From Petrosia ficiformis (Eukaryota; Porifera; Demospongiae; Haplosclerida; Petrosiidae), in contig OX345651.1 of NCBI GenBank assembly GCA_947044365.1, positions 714,926-778,925 on the forward strand: a stretch of DNA of 64,000 nucleotides. The letters run 5' to 3'. Below the pieces are notes generated by a model that ran no database searches, was not told the origin of the DNA, and worked only from the letters and a program-made list of their open reading frames with translations. Of this stretch, positions 1-11,880 are shown piece after piece (position 1 is the stretch's first letter; each line of letters opens with the position of its first letter). Made by a program: the position numbers and the translations under genes.

Positions 1-583
1 CCAGACTGAACATCTATCCATTATAGTATACATGTTCAAAGAACACATTGTGGTACAATACTGCATGCAGATATGCAGTGAAACCTGCATGATTGTCTTA
101 AGCTCATTGTGATGTTTGTATCACTACTTACACAGAACAGGGTTAACAATTTGCTAAAATCCAAGCAAGTCATGTCAGCATATACAAGAAGACTGTAAAA
201 CAAGAAATGTCAAATTTTAACCTTATATTATACTCTCATCAGCTCACTATAATTACTAAACTGCGACATCAGTGATATTCACTTGGATAGTCAGAGATGT
301 CCTTCTGATTTGAGAGCTGGTGTATTGACATGGCTATTTGATATATAATTATATATATGGTGTAAATATTTCCAAAAGGAACTTGTTCAATTTGTTAGAT
401 TATAAACATCTTATTTACTCATGCAACTTGAGCCATGTACTTCCATTAAAACTGCAAGAAGACTTACCAGTGTTCAGACTCTGCTAACTATTATTAGTCT
501 CATTCTCAAACTACCTGTCCCAAATCTAGCATTATGAATAATTCACAGCGCAAAGACTAGTTAGCCGAGACTATAGTCGTCGA

Positions 584-672
584 TAGCTGATATCTGTTGT
601 ATAGTCGAGCTGATATCTGTTGTATAGTCGAGCTGATATCTGTTGTATAGTCAAGCTGATATCTGTGGTAAG
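584..672. repeat. Short tandem repeat, about 23-bp unit
   Basis: A unit containing GAGCTGATATCTGTTGTATA is repeated nearly perfectly almost four times, then decays. Its core GATATC is palindromic. No function can be assigned. Confidence 0.8.
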
Positions 673-1296
673 CTGATATAATTGTAGTAATAATTTGTAT
701 TGTAAACCAGCTATCAGCTAATCTTCTGTTGATGTTACATTTTATAAATGGTCATATTTGCATTATAGGTCTGCAGGGTTGGGAGTTATAATATTTTGGG
801 GGCAGATGCAGCATGGCAAAGTTTGGTGATGCATCGGTGGTGCCAGGAGGCGATGTGCCCCCTTTTCCAAAAAGCCCAGAAGCTAAAAATGAATGCTCCC
901 AAATTAGACTAGTATATAAAACACATGTCATAATAAAGCATAGTAATAAAAATATAAATAATAGTATATGGTGTATTATTATCATTCACATGCTATGATG
1001 CTAATATCTGTGAATGCACTCCAGCATAAATATGTACATCAATCTGTACTTATGCTCCCTCTGCCACTATATTATATACCTGTAGTACATTATCACATGT
1101 TATACCATGGTGCATGAGCGATCGCCATGGTAACCTTTGATGTACCATGGGTGGGAGATATATGCGCCGGAGATTTAGCATCTAGCCACTAAATCATCTA
1201 ATTGTATTTTCACAGTCAACGCTAATTGGGATAGTACTATGGTTTCTACTTGACAACAGTGATATCAAATGTGATTTACACCATGGTATAAAATAC

Positions 1297-1426
1297 ATAT
1301 AGCCCTGTTTGGAGGCAGTTCTGGGCATATAACACCCTTGAGATAATTGTCTCGGGCTATGCCCTTGACCAATTATCTCACAGGTGTTAGTTATATGCCC
1401 ATAACTGCCTCCAACCAGGGCTATAT
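1297..1426. mobile_element. Foldback MITE-like inverted repeat
   Basis: Two arms of about 55 bases are near-perfect reverse complements: the left arm has AGCCCTGTTTGGAGGCAG and the right arm ends CTGCCTCCAACCAGGGCT. The centre also pairs around GAGATAATTG and CAATTATCTC. This is the shape of a small non-autonomous DNA element. I saw no clear target-site duplication. Confidence 0.7.
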
Positions 1427-1433
1427 CCTATAC

Positions 1434-1477
1434 TAAGTGTGGTCTAGGCCAGCCAAGGAGTGGCTAGACCACACTTA
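1434..1477. repeat. Short hairpin
   Basis: AAGTGTGGTCTAGGCCA and TGGCTAGACCACACTT form an inverted repeat with a loop of about 10 bases, directly after the foldback element. It may be a second MITE fragment. Confidence 0.65.
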
Positions 1478-2368
1478 TATGGGTTGAACAGATGTACAAA
1501 TTGTGTAATTGTATTCATAGTCCAAGTTTATAATTATAATGGTAGTTACTATAGCAATGAAGTGTAGATAATTATAGTCATGTACTAACATTATATATTA
1601 CAATTATTTATATAATGTTTGTTATAACAATAATAATAATTATTATGAAACTGCAAATATGAAGTAATGTATACAGCATCATTATCACGTGGCTCAATAC
1701 TTTGTTCTGCTTAGCACAACACTCAACATTAGCAGGACAGATCTCTTAAATGTCAGTTTGCAGTTTCAGCGCAATAGTTGCCCATTTATATAGGAAACAA
1801 ATTTGAAGTGGTCAGACCATATGCGGAAAGATATCTAGAGATGAGATGCCATTAAATGCAGTGAGTGATTGCAGGAGGTGGATGTGCGCCCGTCCCATGT
1901 GAAGCACAGGATTGAAGCTGGAAACTAACCTACAAACATCACAATTATTAATAACATGCTATATAAAAATGTAGTCCAGCTTGCTGGACATGTTCCTATA
2001 GCACTGGTTAGCTACTATAAATAGTAGCTAAACTGCATGCACGCACCATTACACATAGATACAATAATGATGTCATATATAAGTAAAATAATTTAATAGT
2101 GGAAGCGTCCTCTAACATTTAAAGTGAATATTGTGTGAATTCACTTTCTAAAAGTTCATCACTATTCTTTCTCTAAGCCTATTTCTCGATACAAACGTTT
2201 ACTACGTAGCTGTTGTTAAATCTAGCCTGATTGATATTACTGGAAATGTATTCGTGGTTTTATAATACATTATGCATGTAATTGTACATAAAGGTACGTT
2301 ATATACAGTGCTACACAGTTATTCGATTTTTTACTCTGACTATAGAGATTTCAGAGTTTGTGTTAGAA

Positions 2369-3551
2369 ATGTTTTGTTCTTACCTTCCTTGGAGTTCCAA
2401 GTGGTTTTGCAGTGATAAAGACGCTCTTGAAAGAAAAGAGAATGTAAAGGAGAAGCTGACAAAAGTGGCAGTAAACAGGAATAATACTATTGATATTATA
2501 ATCCCACAGTTTGAACAACTTCCCTTAAAGAGAGAATGTACATTCAATCAGCCTCATGTACCTGTATCAATACATCCTCAAATTAGAAGGAAAGCTCTGG
2601 GTTTCGTTTCTGACCATCCATGTGATTATTCACCAAGTCTGGTAAATCCTAATTTGAAGAAACCGTCTTTAATTATGGAGCAGCCAGTTTCTTTTATGCC
2701 GTTTTCTGATCCTTCGCTTATAGAATCAGCTGATAAACCTCTGCTAGAGTTTATGCTCTATTATGATTTCAAGAAATGTGAATTGACTGTAACTCTGATA
2801 CAAGCCACAAACCTTCCAGCTAAACATGAAAGTGGTACTTCCAATCCGTTTGTTACCTTGTTTCTTTTACCTCACAAAGAAGACATTCACCGTTCGAAAA
2901 CTCACTACAAAACTCTTAATCCAACATTTAATGAGTCTTTTACTTTTGAAGGAATACAGTATAGTGAGGTGATGGAAAGAACCTTGGTTCTTCATGTTTT
3001 TGACGAAGAGAAAATCATCAAAAATGATAATATTGGTACGATTGTCATGCCTTTACGTAAAACAGAGTTACATGGTGCTCGAGTTGCAGCTGTTTTAAAT
3101 GAAGAAAGTGGTATCATAAAGGTAAATATATGAATTATGTGAATTTGTACACAGTATAATTATACACAACTGCAAGTGTGTGGAATAAGTATATATGTAT
3201 ACACACAGAGACACATACATAGCTACATACATACATTATGCGAGTGTGATGTAATGTAAATACATATAGTTACACTCCACTGTATGCATAAAATTATACA
3301 TATCAACATACATACATACAGACTAACGATCAATTCGTTTTACATATGACGTATGTATGTATGTATGTATGTATGTACATATGTATCTATGAACAGTATA
3401 TTACCTACGTACACATGTATATACATACAGACAACAACAAATGGTGATATTCAGATAACACTGCAATATAATCCAATTATGAATATTATAAGTGGGATTC
3501 TAATCAAGGCTACAGGACTGAAAAGAATGGATATAACTGGACTCTCAGGTA

Positions 3552-3586
<35 letters not shown>

Positions 3587-3996
3587 AATTTTATGTATGA
3601 TCACAAACTATTATGATTCCACTAAACATCCCTCCCTCCTCAGATCCCCATGTTGATATCAAAGTGTATTACAAAAATGTGAAAAAATTCTCCTGGAAAT
3701 TGACGATTAAGAAGAAAACATTGAATCCAGTTTACAACGAAATATTCCAAATTGATCTCACAGATATGGACATCAACTCAATCTACATGAAACTTGTCAT
3801 GAAAGACAAAGACCTCATTTTTCAAGACACATTTATGGGTATGGTTGAGTTTGGTAAACATGTGGAACATTCAACTGGTAATAAACACTGGATGGACATG
3901 TTAGCCACTCCTCATACTGGCATTACTCGTTGGCATACTCTAATGAACAAAGAAGAGTATAATATATCCACTTCTGGCATGCTTTGGAGACTGTAA
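2369..3996 (+). CDS. Synaptotagmin-like double-C2 protein 1
   Basis: Exons 2369-3121, 3431-3548 and 3644-3996 join in phase (0, then 1) to give 407 aa. C2A (about residues 125-245) has the typical LFLLPHKED and TLNPTFNESFTF strands. C2B is built from exons 2 and 3 and ends HWMDMLATPHTGITRWHTL, the HW..ML..P.....WHTL signature of synaptotagmin C2B. There is no transmembrane segment. The N-terminus MFCSYLPW has fewer Cys than its paralogues. The ATG at 2369 is chosen because the same start is kept in all paralogues. Family role: Ca2+- and phospholipid-dependent membrane traffic. Oddity: C2A loop 1 reads AKHESGTSNPF, so two aspartates that bind Ca2+ in the paralogues are His and Asn. This C2A is probably Ca2+-independent. 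Intron 2 is 95 bases long and contains a (GT)n run. Confidence 0.88.
3549..3643 (+). repeat. (GT)n microsatellite in short intron
   Basis: About 15 GT dinucleotides directly follow the donor site of intron 2 of the first C2 gene. The matching intron of the second C2 gene (6752-6820) has a short GT run followed by a (TC)n run that serves as the polypyrimidine tract. Confidence 0.85.
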
Positions 3997-4846
3997 TTTC
4001 AGCAACACTGACTTGTACAATTTTTTCCATATTGCTTGACTTCACTATTTTTTTAAAATGAAGTATTTGCAACTGATATAATCACATTAACATACAAAAA
4101 TGGAATCTGCAATGAAACAAGAACCATATTTCTCAGTCATTCGTATATGTACATTGCCACGTATAGTAATCTCAATGGATTTCTTTTTTTTTTCTTTCTA
4201 CAAGTGTTTTTATCAAATGTGGCTGATGAGGAAGCTGGAATAGCACAAGTTGCTAATATTAACCAGCTCCCTGGGACTGACGGCTATTCATCCCCTTTGA
4301 AGGATGCGGTGATGAACACCTCTTCATTTTTCATTTTGAGGGCGGAGCTGAGTATATTCATACACAAAAAGCCTGCACCTAAATGGGGTTGAACCTGCAA
4401 TCTTTCAATTGCAGGCCAGCGCTTTAACCAATAGGTCACCAGTATTTCGAACTTAACTATTTGATATTAATCAATTGATAGATGGCCAAGTGATTGAGAG
4501 GTTGTGAGAGGTTTCTAAGTGTGTCTTCTCAAGGTTGCCCCACAGCGATTAGCATGCATGCTCCAGTAATCAATTGATAGATTAATTAGCACAACACACA
4601 ACTAGTTTACAGATGAAAGCTAAGCCAAAGGTCACAACAAATGTACTAACTATAATTATATATAATAGAATACATAAGAAAGAAAATATGTAAGGACAAT
4701 AATTATTAGCACTGAAATTATGGTCATATATATTATATATAATAGATATTATAATTATATGTACTATTGAATACATATTTATTACTGTGTGTAACTATTT
4801 GGTGACTTCATTTGTAGATTTTTAGATTGGAGAGTTTGTGTTAGAA
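3997..4846. other. Spacer between the two + strand C2 genes
   Basis: It holds a tRNA-derived SINE (4230-4443) and a roughly 100-base direct repeat of the word TAATCAATTGATAGAT (near 4468 and 4567). The rest is AT-rich and I see nothing else. A TTTTTAG acceptor about 22 bases before the next ATG suggests a 5' noncoding exon inside this spacer. Confidence 0.5.
4230..4443 (-). mobile_element. tRNA-derived SINE, copy 1
   Basis: Read on the - strand, the head contains a box B-like GGTTCAACCCC and a tRNA-like A-box region, followed by a body ending near TTAATATTAGCAACTTG. The same body occurs at 5711-5897 on the same strand and at 43696-43889 and 56859-57049 on the opposite strand. An open frame over 4147-4392 is only this SINE. 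Confidence 0.75.
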
Positions 4847-7170
4847 ATGAGTTGTCCTTTTTTCTCTTGGTGTTCCAACTGTTGTTGTAAAGATGAAGAT
4901 GATCTTGAGAAAGGAGAGGAGGTAGATTTTGAGGAGAAGGTTAAACGAAAAGGATCTTACACAAAACTAAATGCTGAAGTTATAACTCCAAAATTTGAAA
5001 AAGTTCCTTTGGAGGAAATATTTACATTTCAACAACCTCATGTGCTGCACCCTCAAATCAGTAGGAGAGATCTCTTTGACGATTCAATTGACTACCCGAC
5101 CAAACAATATCCGGTTCATCCTGATTGGAGGAAACCATCTCTAATTACTGAACAGCAGACTTTATTTATACCAGTATCTGATGTATCGAGTCCAGAACCC
5201 AGTGACGAACCTATGCTTGAGTTTATGGTCTATTACGATTTCCAGAAATTTACATTGACTGTAACTCTGATACAAGCCACAAACCTTCCAGCTAAAGATA
5301 GAAGTGGTACTTCTGATCCCTACGTTACCTTGTTTCTTTTACCTCACAGAGAAGACATTCACCGTTCGAAAACTCACTACAAAACTCTTAATCCAATATT
5401 TAATGAGTCTTTTACTTTTGAAGGAATGCAATATGATGAGGTGATGGAAAGAACCTTGATTATTCGAGTTTTTGATGAAGATACCTTCAGCAGACGTGAT
5501 AATATTGGTACGATTGTCATGCCTTTACGTAAAACAGAGTTACATGGTGCTCGAGCTGCAGCTGTTTTAAATGAAGAAAATAGTGTTGTACAGGTAGGTA
5601 AGCTATCCATACATACACATACATAGTACAGGTAATTTATCCATACATACTAAAAAGCTGGGACGGATCAAATATTCAAACATCTAGAAGCTTCATTTAA
5701 TTTTATTCTTGGAAGCTGGAATAGCACAAGTTGTTAATATTAACCAGCTACCGAAGAATGTGGTGAAAGAACACTTCCTCATTTTGACAATGGAGCTGGG
5801 TATACTCATGGGCGAAAAAAAGCCTGTACCTCACTGGAGCTTGAACCTGCAACCTTCCGATTGCAGACCAGCACTTTAACCAATAGGCCACTAGTACACC
5901 CCTATTCCATTCAAGCTTCAGTGCCATTCCCACTTTAACACGTATACTGGTATAATGTAATTTTGTCTGAAGTCTAATGATGCTAAATTGTAATGGAAAC
6001 CATAGCAACAGAGTACTCATAGTAAAGCCTGGGTACTTTTGGAGCTAGACTGCTGCAAAAAAATTAATTAACCAAAGTACGTGTGCATGTAAGACTTCAT
6101 ATACACAATCAGATTTGTTACAATAACTGATTAGTACAACTGCTAGGAATAGTGGTTTAGTTGCATGTAAGTTGAAAACATATATCCTATGCATGCCTCA
6201 GCTTCTTTGTACTCAATGCAGCAGGTGTCTAATGAAATGATACCACAACTACTTAGGTACATGTATCACACCATACAGCTGTAACTTGAGATTTAAAAGT
6301 GTTGGTGCAATGAGGGAAGTTGTGGCATCTATGAAAACATTAATTAACCTGCATGATCAACTGGTTGTTAATTTTTTTGATATGCTTTGAAGCACGGCCA
6401 AATTAGCTCAACAATGGTTGTTAGTGTGTATGACATTGAGAAGACACATTGAGCCAATTAACAAACACTTTGTAATTAAATGCACCATCTGGCCCAAAGA
6501 GAGAACTCTGCAGCAAATGAGAAAGTCTTTGGGCCAATGGTGTGCCATATGAGCTGTTATCAAATCTGGTTTATATACTATTCCTAGCAATAGATTAGAC
6601 TTTATAGTGTGTGTGTAAATATAATACATACAGACAACAACAAATGGTGATATTGAGTTAACACTTCGATATAATCCGACTATGAATGTACTGAGTGGGA
6701 TTGTAATCAAGGCTACAGGACTGAAAAGAATGGATTTCATTGGACTCTCAGGTGTGTGTGTGTGTGTCCTCCTTCCTCTCTTCCTCCCTCCATCTCTCTC
6801 TCTCTCTCTCTCTCTCTTAGATCCCTATGTTGAGATCAAATTGTATTACAAAAAGGTGAAGAAGTTCTACTGGCAATCAGAAACTAGAAAGAAGACATTG
6901 ACTCCAGTTTACAATGAAGCATTCCAAATTGATCTCAGAGATATGGACATTAGCTCAATCTACATGAAAATTGTGATAAAAGATGAAGACCTTGTTTTGA
7001 AAGACAGATTTATGGGTATGGTCGAGTTTGGTACCAATGTGGAACATTCAACTGGTCAAAAACACTGGATGGACATGTTAGCTACTCCTCATACTGGCAT
7101 TACTCGCTGGCATACTCTAGTGAACCAACGAGAGTATAATGTTTTCAGCCTGCTTCGCAAACTGCACTGA
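4847..7170 (+). CDS. Synaptotagmin-like double-C2 protein 2
   Basis: Exons 4847-5593, 6634-6751 and 6821-7170 give 404 aa with the same exon phases as its neighbour. The N-terminus MSCPFFSWCSNCCCKDED has six Cys in the first 14 residues and no membrane helix, so palmitoylation is the likely membrane anchor (inference). C2A keeps all five Ca2+ ligands ([11 protein letters not shown] and FDEDTFSRRD). In C2B, loop 1 is intact (KRMDFIGLSDPY), but loop 3 reads VIKDEDLVLKD where the canonical pattern is V.DYD.....D, so two ligands are displaced. The C-terminus keeps HWMDMLATP and RWHTL. Intron 1 carries a SINE. Intron 2 is about 70 bases with a (TC)n tract. It lies tail to tail with the next C2 gene. 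Confidence 0.9.
5711..5897 (-). mobile_element. tRNA-derived SINE, copy 2
   Basis: It is a shorter relative of the 4230-4443 copy. On the - strand it has a box B-like GGTTCAAGCTCC near the head and the body end TTAATATTAACAACTTG. About 30 internal bases present in copy 1 are missing. It sits in intron 1 of the second C2 gene. Confidence 0.75.
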
Positions 7171-8565
7171 AATTCATTAACACCGGTAGTTTTTTTACAA
7201 ACAATTGCATGTGCTGACTTGATAATATTAACCTATTTTTGCAATAATTTATAATAATAATAATTTATAATGACAATTACCATGATAAGAGCGAAACCTC
7301 ATGGATCCCACCTCTCCCAATCTGCTGTACATGGTGTGCAAATGGGTACAATAATACCTTGTACCAAGTTGATGATCCCCCAAATTTTATTCAACTTGAA
7401 TTCTGTTATGAACCTCTCTCAACATTATATCATAAATAATATAGTTATTCCTATGGCTTGCACATCAGAAGATATGGACTCTGCCAGATTTGCAATGGAC
7501 TCCAACTATTTTATGTTGGTGCTAAACCTTTGTTGTTAACAATGATATAATTGTCGGAATATCTCATTTACAGTTGCCACAAGGAATAGTGACCAGATAA
7601 AGAGTAACTCAAGACTTAAGCCAACTGTCAAATGGTATGCTGTCTAACCCAACCCTCAAGAAGTAAGTAGTAATTTATAGGCATGACAATGATTTTTTCC
7701 ACAAGCACTTCAGAGTCTAGAAATGTGTGCTAATCGTTGTGACCCACTATTAGTTATGTATACAGCTGAAGTGATTGCATGATATGTAAAGAAAGTTTAG
7801 CTATACCAAGCACCCGGATTTTGTCAACTTGAAAAAATAACAATGCATCACAAATTCTCCACATTATTGGCAGTTTGTTCAACCGTCACTGTACTATAAA
7901 TAGTAACAAAACACTATTTATAGTCACAAAACAGCATCATCCATAATTGATACTGCCTACAATGTATGATAGAAGGTTGCATGAAGAAGGGCCTGGCTTA
8001 TAAATAAATTATGCAATCTTAGGAATAGGAACTCCACTGATTCCAATACAATTTCTTATCAACAACTTTGTTTGATTAACTGCTCCATAAAGTGCAGCCA
8101 AAGAAGGCATCGCATGGTTAAGGTGGGAAACAACATTGTGGTATTTTACATCTTTTGTCATAAGCTTTACTGTAGAATCAACAATTAATACTAAGTAAGA
8201 CTACATGTATATCATTTTGTCAATAATTATTATTTTGTATTTTCCACTAAGGTAAATCTGGAGATTTCCAGACATTTCACTACTAGCCACTACTGCTGCT
8301 GGAGCAGGACCACTGAGAGTTTTTGTTCCTACCTTCGTACTTTCTCTACTGTCACAGGTGTCTGCAGAAACTCTCCTCACGTTTCAAATCGGATCACTTG
8401 TCTGGAAACCATCCAACCAATGTTTGTCAGATGGGTAGTCATGGGTTTGCAATAACATAGTATACAATGTATTAACACTTTATCATAAAACAAAATACAA
8501 CTATTAAAAATTGCACTAAAAAAGTTAACAAGTCAGTAATACAAAAAAATTGTAAGAGATAAGTC
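7171..8565. other. Spacer between convergent C2 genes
   Basis: It separates the 3' ends of the second (+) and third (-) C2 genes. The open frame at 7270-7539 has no domain and biased composition, so it is not called as a gene. A short coding-like fragment at 8009-8197 on the - strand is listed separately. Confidence 0.45.
8009..8197 (-). pseudogene. Unrecognised short coding-like fragment
   Basis: On the - strand a frame of about 60 codons ends in TAA at 8009-8011. It contains HLNHAMPSLAALYGAVNQTK and ends CIGISGVPIPKIA, an even, protein-like composition unlike the surrounding AT-rich sequence. The first ATG in frame is at 8161, but the frame is open upstream to about 8197. I do not recognise the family. 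It could be the last exon of a decayed gene or a transposon remnant. Confidence 0.25.
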
Positions 8566-10313
8566 TTACAGTTTGTGAAGCATGCTAAGCATAGTATAGT
8601 CTTCTTTGTTCACTAGAGTATGCCAGCGAGTAATACGAGTATGAGGAGTGGCTAACATGTCCATCCAGTGTTTATTACCAGTTGAATGTTCCACATGTTT
8701 ACCAAACTCAACCATACCCATAAAATCATCTTTGAAAACGAGGTCTTCATCTTTCATGACGAGTTTCATGTAGATTGAGTCCATGTCCATATCCTTGAGA
8801 TCAATTTGGAACATTTCGTTGTAGACTGGAGTCAATGTCTTCTTTCTAGTTGTTGATTTCCAGGAGAATGTTTTCTCCTTTTTGTAATACAGTTTGATCT
8901 CAACATAGGGATCTGAAAAAGAGAAAGACAGATAGGTGGAGGGAGGAAGAGAGGAAGGAGGACACACACCTGAGAGTCCAATTATATCCATTCTTTTCAG
9001 TCCTGTAGCCTTGATTAGAATCCCATCCAGAACGTTCATAGTTGGATTATATCGTAGTGTTATCTGAATATCACCATTTGTTGTTGTCTGTGTATATATA
9101 ATTGTATACAGTATATAGTATGGAGAAATTATGTAATCAAGTTATAATTATTCTTAGTCCTGTTGCTGTTTCCTTTCCAATTTTAGCTTGTTAGACTGGA
9201 GACAGGATTGAAGGCCCAGGACTAAAATTACAAACTTGATTTTGCATGAAGGTAGTCTAAAGCATTTTTCTAGATAAAGTGCTTGTGCTTGTTCTTGAGT
9301 GCTTTTCATTAAAAGTGCTTGTGAAGCGCTTGTTAAAGCAGAAATACTTAAAAAACGAAAATAGCAGACTAAACTAGCCCTATCAAATTAGGGAATACCA
9401 GCTTCTTCTGCTCCTGTGGAGAGACTTTTTAGCATAGCTGGAAAAGTGTTTAAGCCCGAACAATACCAATTGAGAAAGACAGTACTTTTCGTAACAGTAA
9501 TCTCGTTCAATAAAAAAATTTTTTTTGCGTTTTTTAATTAGATAGATATACCTGTACAAGACTACTTTCTTCATTTAAAACAGCTGCAACTCGAGCACCA
9601 TGTAACTCTGTTTTACGTAAAGGCATGACAATGAGACCAATATTATCATTTTTGCTGATTTTGTCTTCATCGAAAACTTGAAGAACCAAGGTTCTTTCCA
9701 TCACCTCACTGTACTGTATTCCTTCAAAAGTAAAAGACTCATTAAATATTGGATTAAGAGTTTTGTAGTGAGTTTTCGAACGGTGAATGTCTTCTTTGTG
9801 AGGTAAAAGAAACAAGGTGACGTACGGATCGGAAGTACCACTTTTATCTTTAGCTGGAAGGTTTGTGGCTTGTATCAGAGTTACAGTCAATGTAAATTTC
9901 TGAAAATCGTAATAGACCATAAACTCAAGTGTAGGTTCGTCACTGGGTTCTGGACTCGATACATCAGATACTGGTATAAATGAAGTCGGCTGTTCAGTAA
10001 TTAGAGATGGTTTCCTCCGATCAGGATGGGTAGGATATTGTTGGGTTGAGTAAATGGAATCATCAAAGCACTCTGTATCACTGATTTGAGGATGTATTGG
10101 CATCGGTACGTTGGGCTGCTTGAATGCAAAGACTTTATCTAAAGGAACTTTTTCAAATTGTGGGATTATAACGTCAAAATCGTTGCCATTTATTTTCGTG
10201 TAAGATCCTTTTCGTTTACCCTTCTCCTTGAAATTGACTTCCTCTCCTTTGTCAATATCATCTTCATCTTTGCAACAACAGTTAGAACACCAAGAGAAAC
10301 AAGGACAACTCAT
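8566..10313 (-). CDS. Synaptotagmin-like double-C2 protein 3
   Basis: Exons 9552-10313, 8970-9087 and 8566-8912 (in reading order) give 408 aa with the shared phases. The N-terminus MSCPCFSWCSNCCCKDED is Cys-rich. A conserved motif VPLDKVFAFKQP precedes a Pro/Ser linker. C2A keeps the ligands AKDKSGTSDPY and FDEDKISKND. C2B loop 3 is VMKDEDLVFKD, with the same displaced aspartates as its two + strand paralogues. The C-terminus has HWMDMLATP and RWHTL. The bases just before the ATG match the paralogues apart from an indel, which fits a spliced 5' noncoding exon. Intron 1 contains an hAT transposase scrap on the opposite strand. Confidence 0.9.
9395..9514 (+). pseudogene. hAT transposase C-terminal fragment
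   Basis: A + strand frame reads IPASSAPVERLFSIAGKVF, then PEQYQLRKT. This is the hallmark of the C-terminal dimerisation region of hAT transposases (consensus PASSAPVERLFS..G). It has no start, no catalytic region and no intact end. It is a relic inside intron 1 of the third C2 gene. Confidence 0.75.
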
Positions 10314-11880
10314 TTCTAACACGCAAACTCTCAAATCTCAGTGCAGAAAATCTACAGTTGAAGCACATATAAACAGACTCTTACAAGACACACACACATG
10401 GAAATATAATTAATATATATATACACTGCAGCTGTATTAATTCCAGGGCTCCAGGCACTGAACCACAAGGGCTGGTCAAGCCATAGCTGGAGCACTGGTT
10501 AATAGTTGACTGTAATGACTGGTTTAAAGTTGGCCAAGGACAGAATGTTATCAAATCACAATAATTAAAGCCGTGTTGAAGGTATCATGCTTCAACGAAT
10601 GGACTATATATATTAGCATTGTGATAATGCTGCTATACCTACCCTTGACTTTGAAGACACCAACTGCAGTTAAAGTTAAAGTGTCCATACTTTCAATAAT
10701 TAAATCAATATTTGGGAGTATTGTTTTCAGTAAATATAATACCCAGTATTATTATCATAGGCAATTTGCAATCTGGTCTCCATAACTAAGTGCTGTGATT
10801 TAGCCTACAACTACATAGTCTTGCTATCCAGACTCCACCCCTTTTCAACATTGGACAGTCAACCAGAAATTGATGGCTTGCAAGACTAATGTTTATAACT
10901 CTCATTGTACATGCCGAATACATGACATCACTTAACAACCCCAGCCTGTTATACATACAGAAATGTCCCAAACTGTGCTTTATAATATAAATTTATCCCT
11001 GAATTGAGGACACCCCTGTAATCAGGACACCTGTCCCAAGGGTGCCGGAATAGAGGTTCCACTGTCTATCATAGCTATTATTAAACTGACTATTATAACA
11101 TGCTGTGACAATTATTTACAATAGTTTTTCGATCATACAAACTATAATTTACCTGATCACACTGAATGACCCTTAGTTCCAAGTTTCATAAGCAAATCTT
11201 GTGGTTTTCCATGAGACAGCCCTCAGTGGTCTAATGAAACCGCAAGTTATTCCAAGCGTGACGGTCTGTCTTCTCTCAGCCTCAGTCATCCATGGAAGTA
11301 AATAGTTTAATAGCCTCGCTATCTAAAGTGCATAATATGTAGGGGCTTGCTCCACTAATTTTAGAGTGGTCCCACAGGCTGTAAGAAAGGATGTGCGATA
11401 AAAGTACATGGAAAAACTAGCAGAGCCAGTCCTTTTAGCAACAAGATGATATATATAACCTAAAAAGTGGCCGAACCTATGTAAAAAGTAGACTGGCAAT
11501 TGCTGGACCTGTGGAGCCACCCTTGATATACGTAGCTTATTAGGTCGTAAAACTGTTAACAGATACAGTGCCCATAAACATATCTACCATTAGCAATGAA
11601 AACAGGTGGTAGTTATGTTCTTAATACCACTGTGTCACACCTCTGTAACAAAGAACATGATACACGTACAATGAACAGGTTTACAATTCCAATTTTGATG
11701 TTATGTTCTGCTATAGTTAATTAATATTATATTTCTGAAAAGACAAACTACATTACAATTGTGGAATGAGAAGGCTGGAGGGTATACATATACTTGTTAT
11801 AATAATAAATTCACAAACGCATTACACTAATTTTAACCAACGATAAAACATTAATTTACAATTTATATATCCATCACATG
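10314..11880. other. Spacer between C2 genes 3 and 4
   Basis: It should hold the promoter and 5' noncoding exon of the third C2 gene; an acceptor-like TTTTCTGCACTGAG lies just upstream of its ATG on the - strand. It should also hold the 3' untranslated region of the fourth. Short open frames at 10573-10785, 10786-10971 and 11323-11520 have no recognisable domain. I see nothing else. Confidence 0.45.

Larger units (their letters stand above)
1..2368. other. Intergenic, repeat-rich, no gene seen
   Basis: I see no convincing coding sequence. The short open frames near 752-998 lie on both strands of the same AT-rich stretch and have no recognisable domain. The stretch holds a small tandem repeat (about 584-672) and two inverted repeats (1297-1426 and 1434-1477), listed separately. 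The end of this stretch should carry the promoter and a 5' noncoding exon of the C2 gene that starts at 2369, because a pyrimidine-rich acceptor ending in AG lies about 20 bases before that ATG. Confidence 0.5.

Noticed and set aside
4147..4392. 81-codon + strand frame between C2 genes
   Set aside because: It is the antisense of a tRNA-derived SINE that recurs at three other places.
7270..7539. 89-codon + strand frame after C2 gene 2
   Set aside because: No domain, no splice partner, Ile/Met/Asn-rich composition as expected of AT-rich noncoding DNA.
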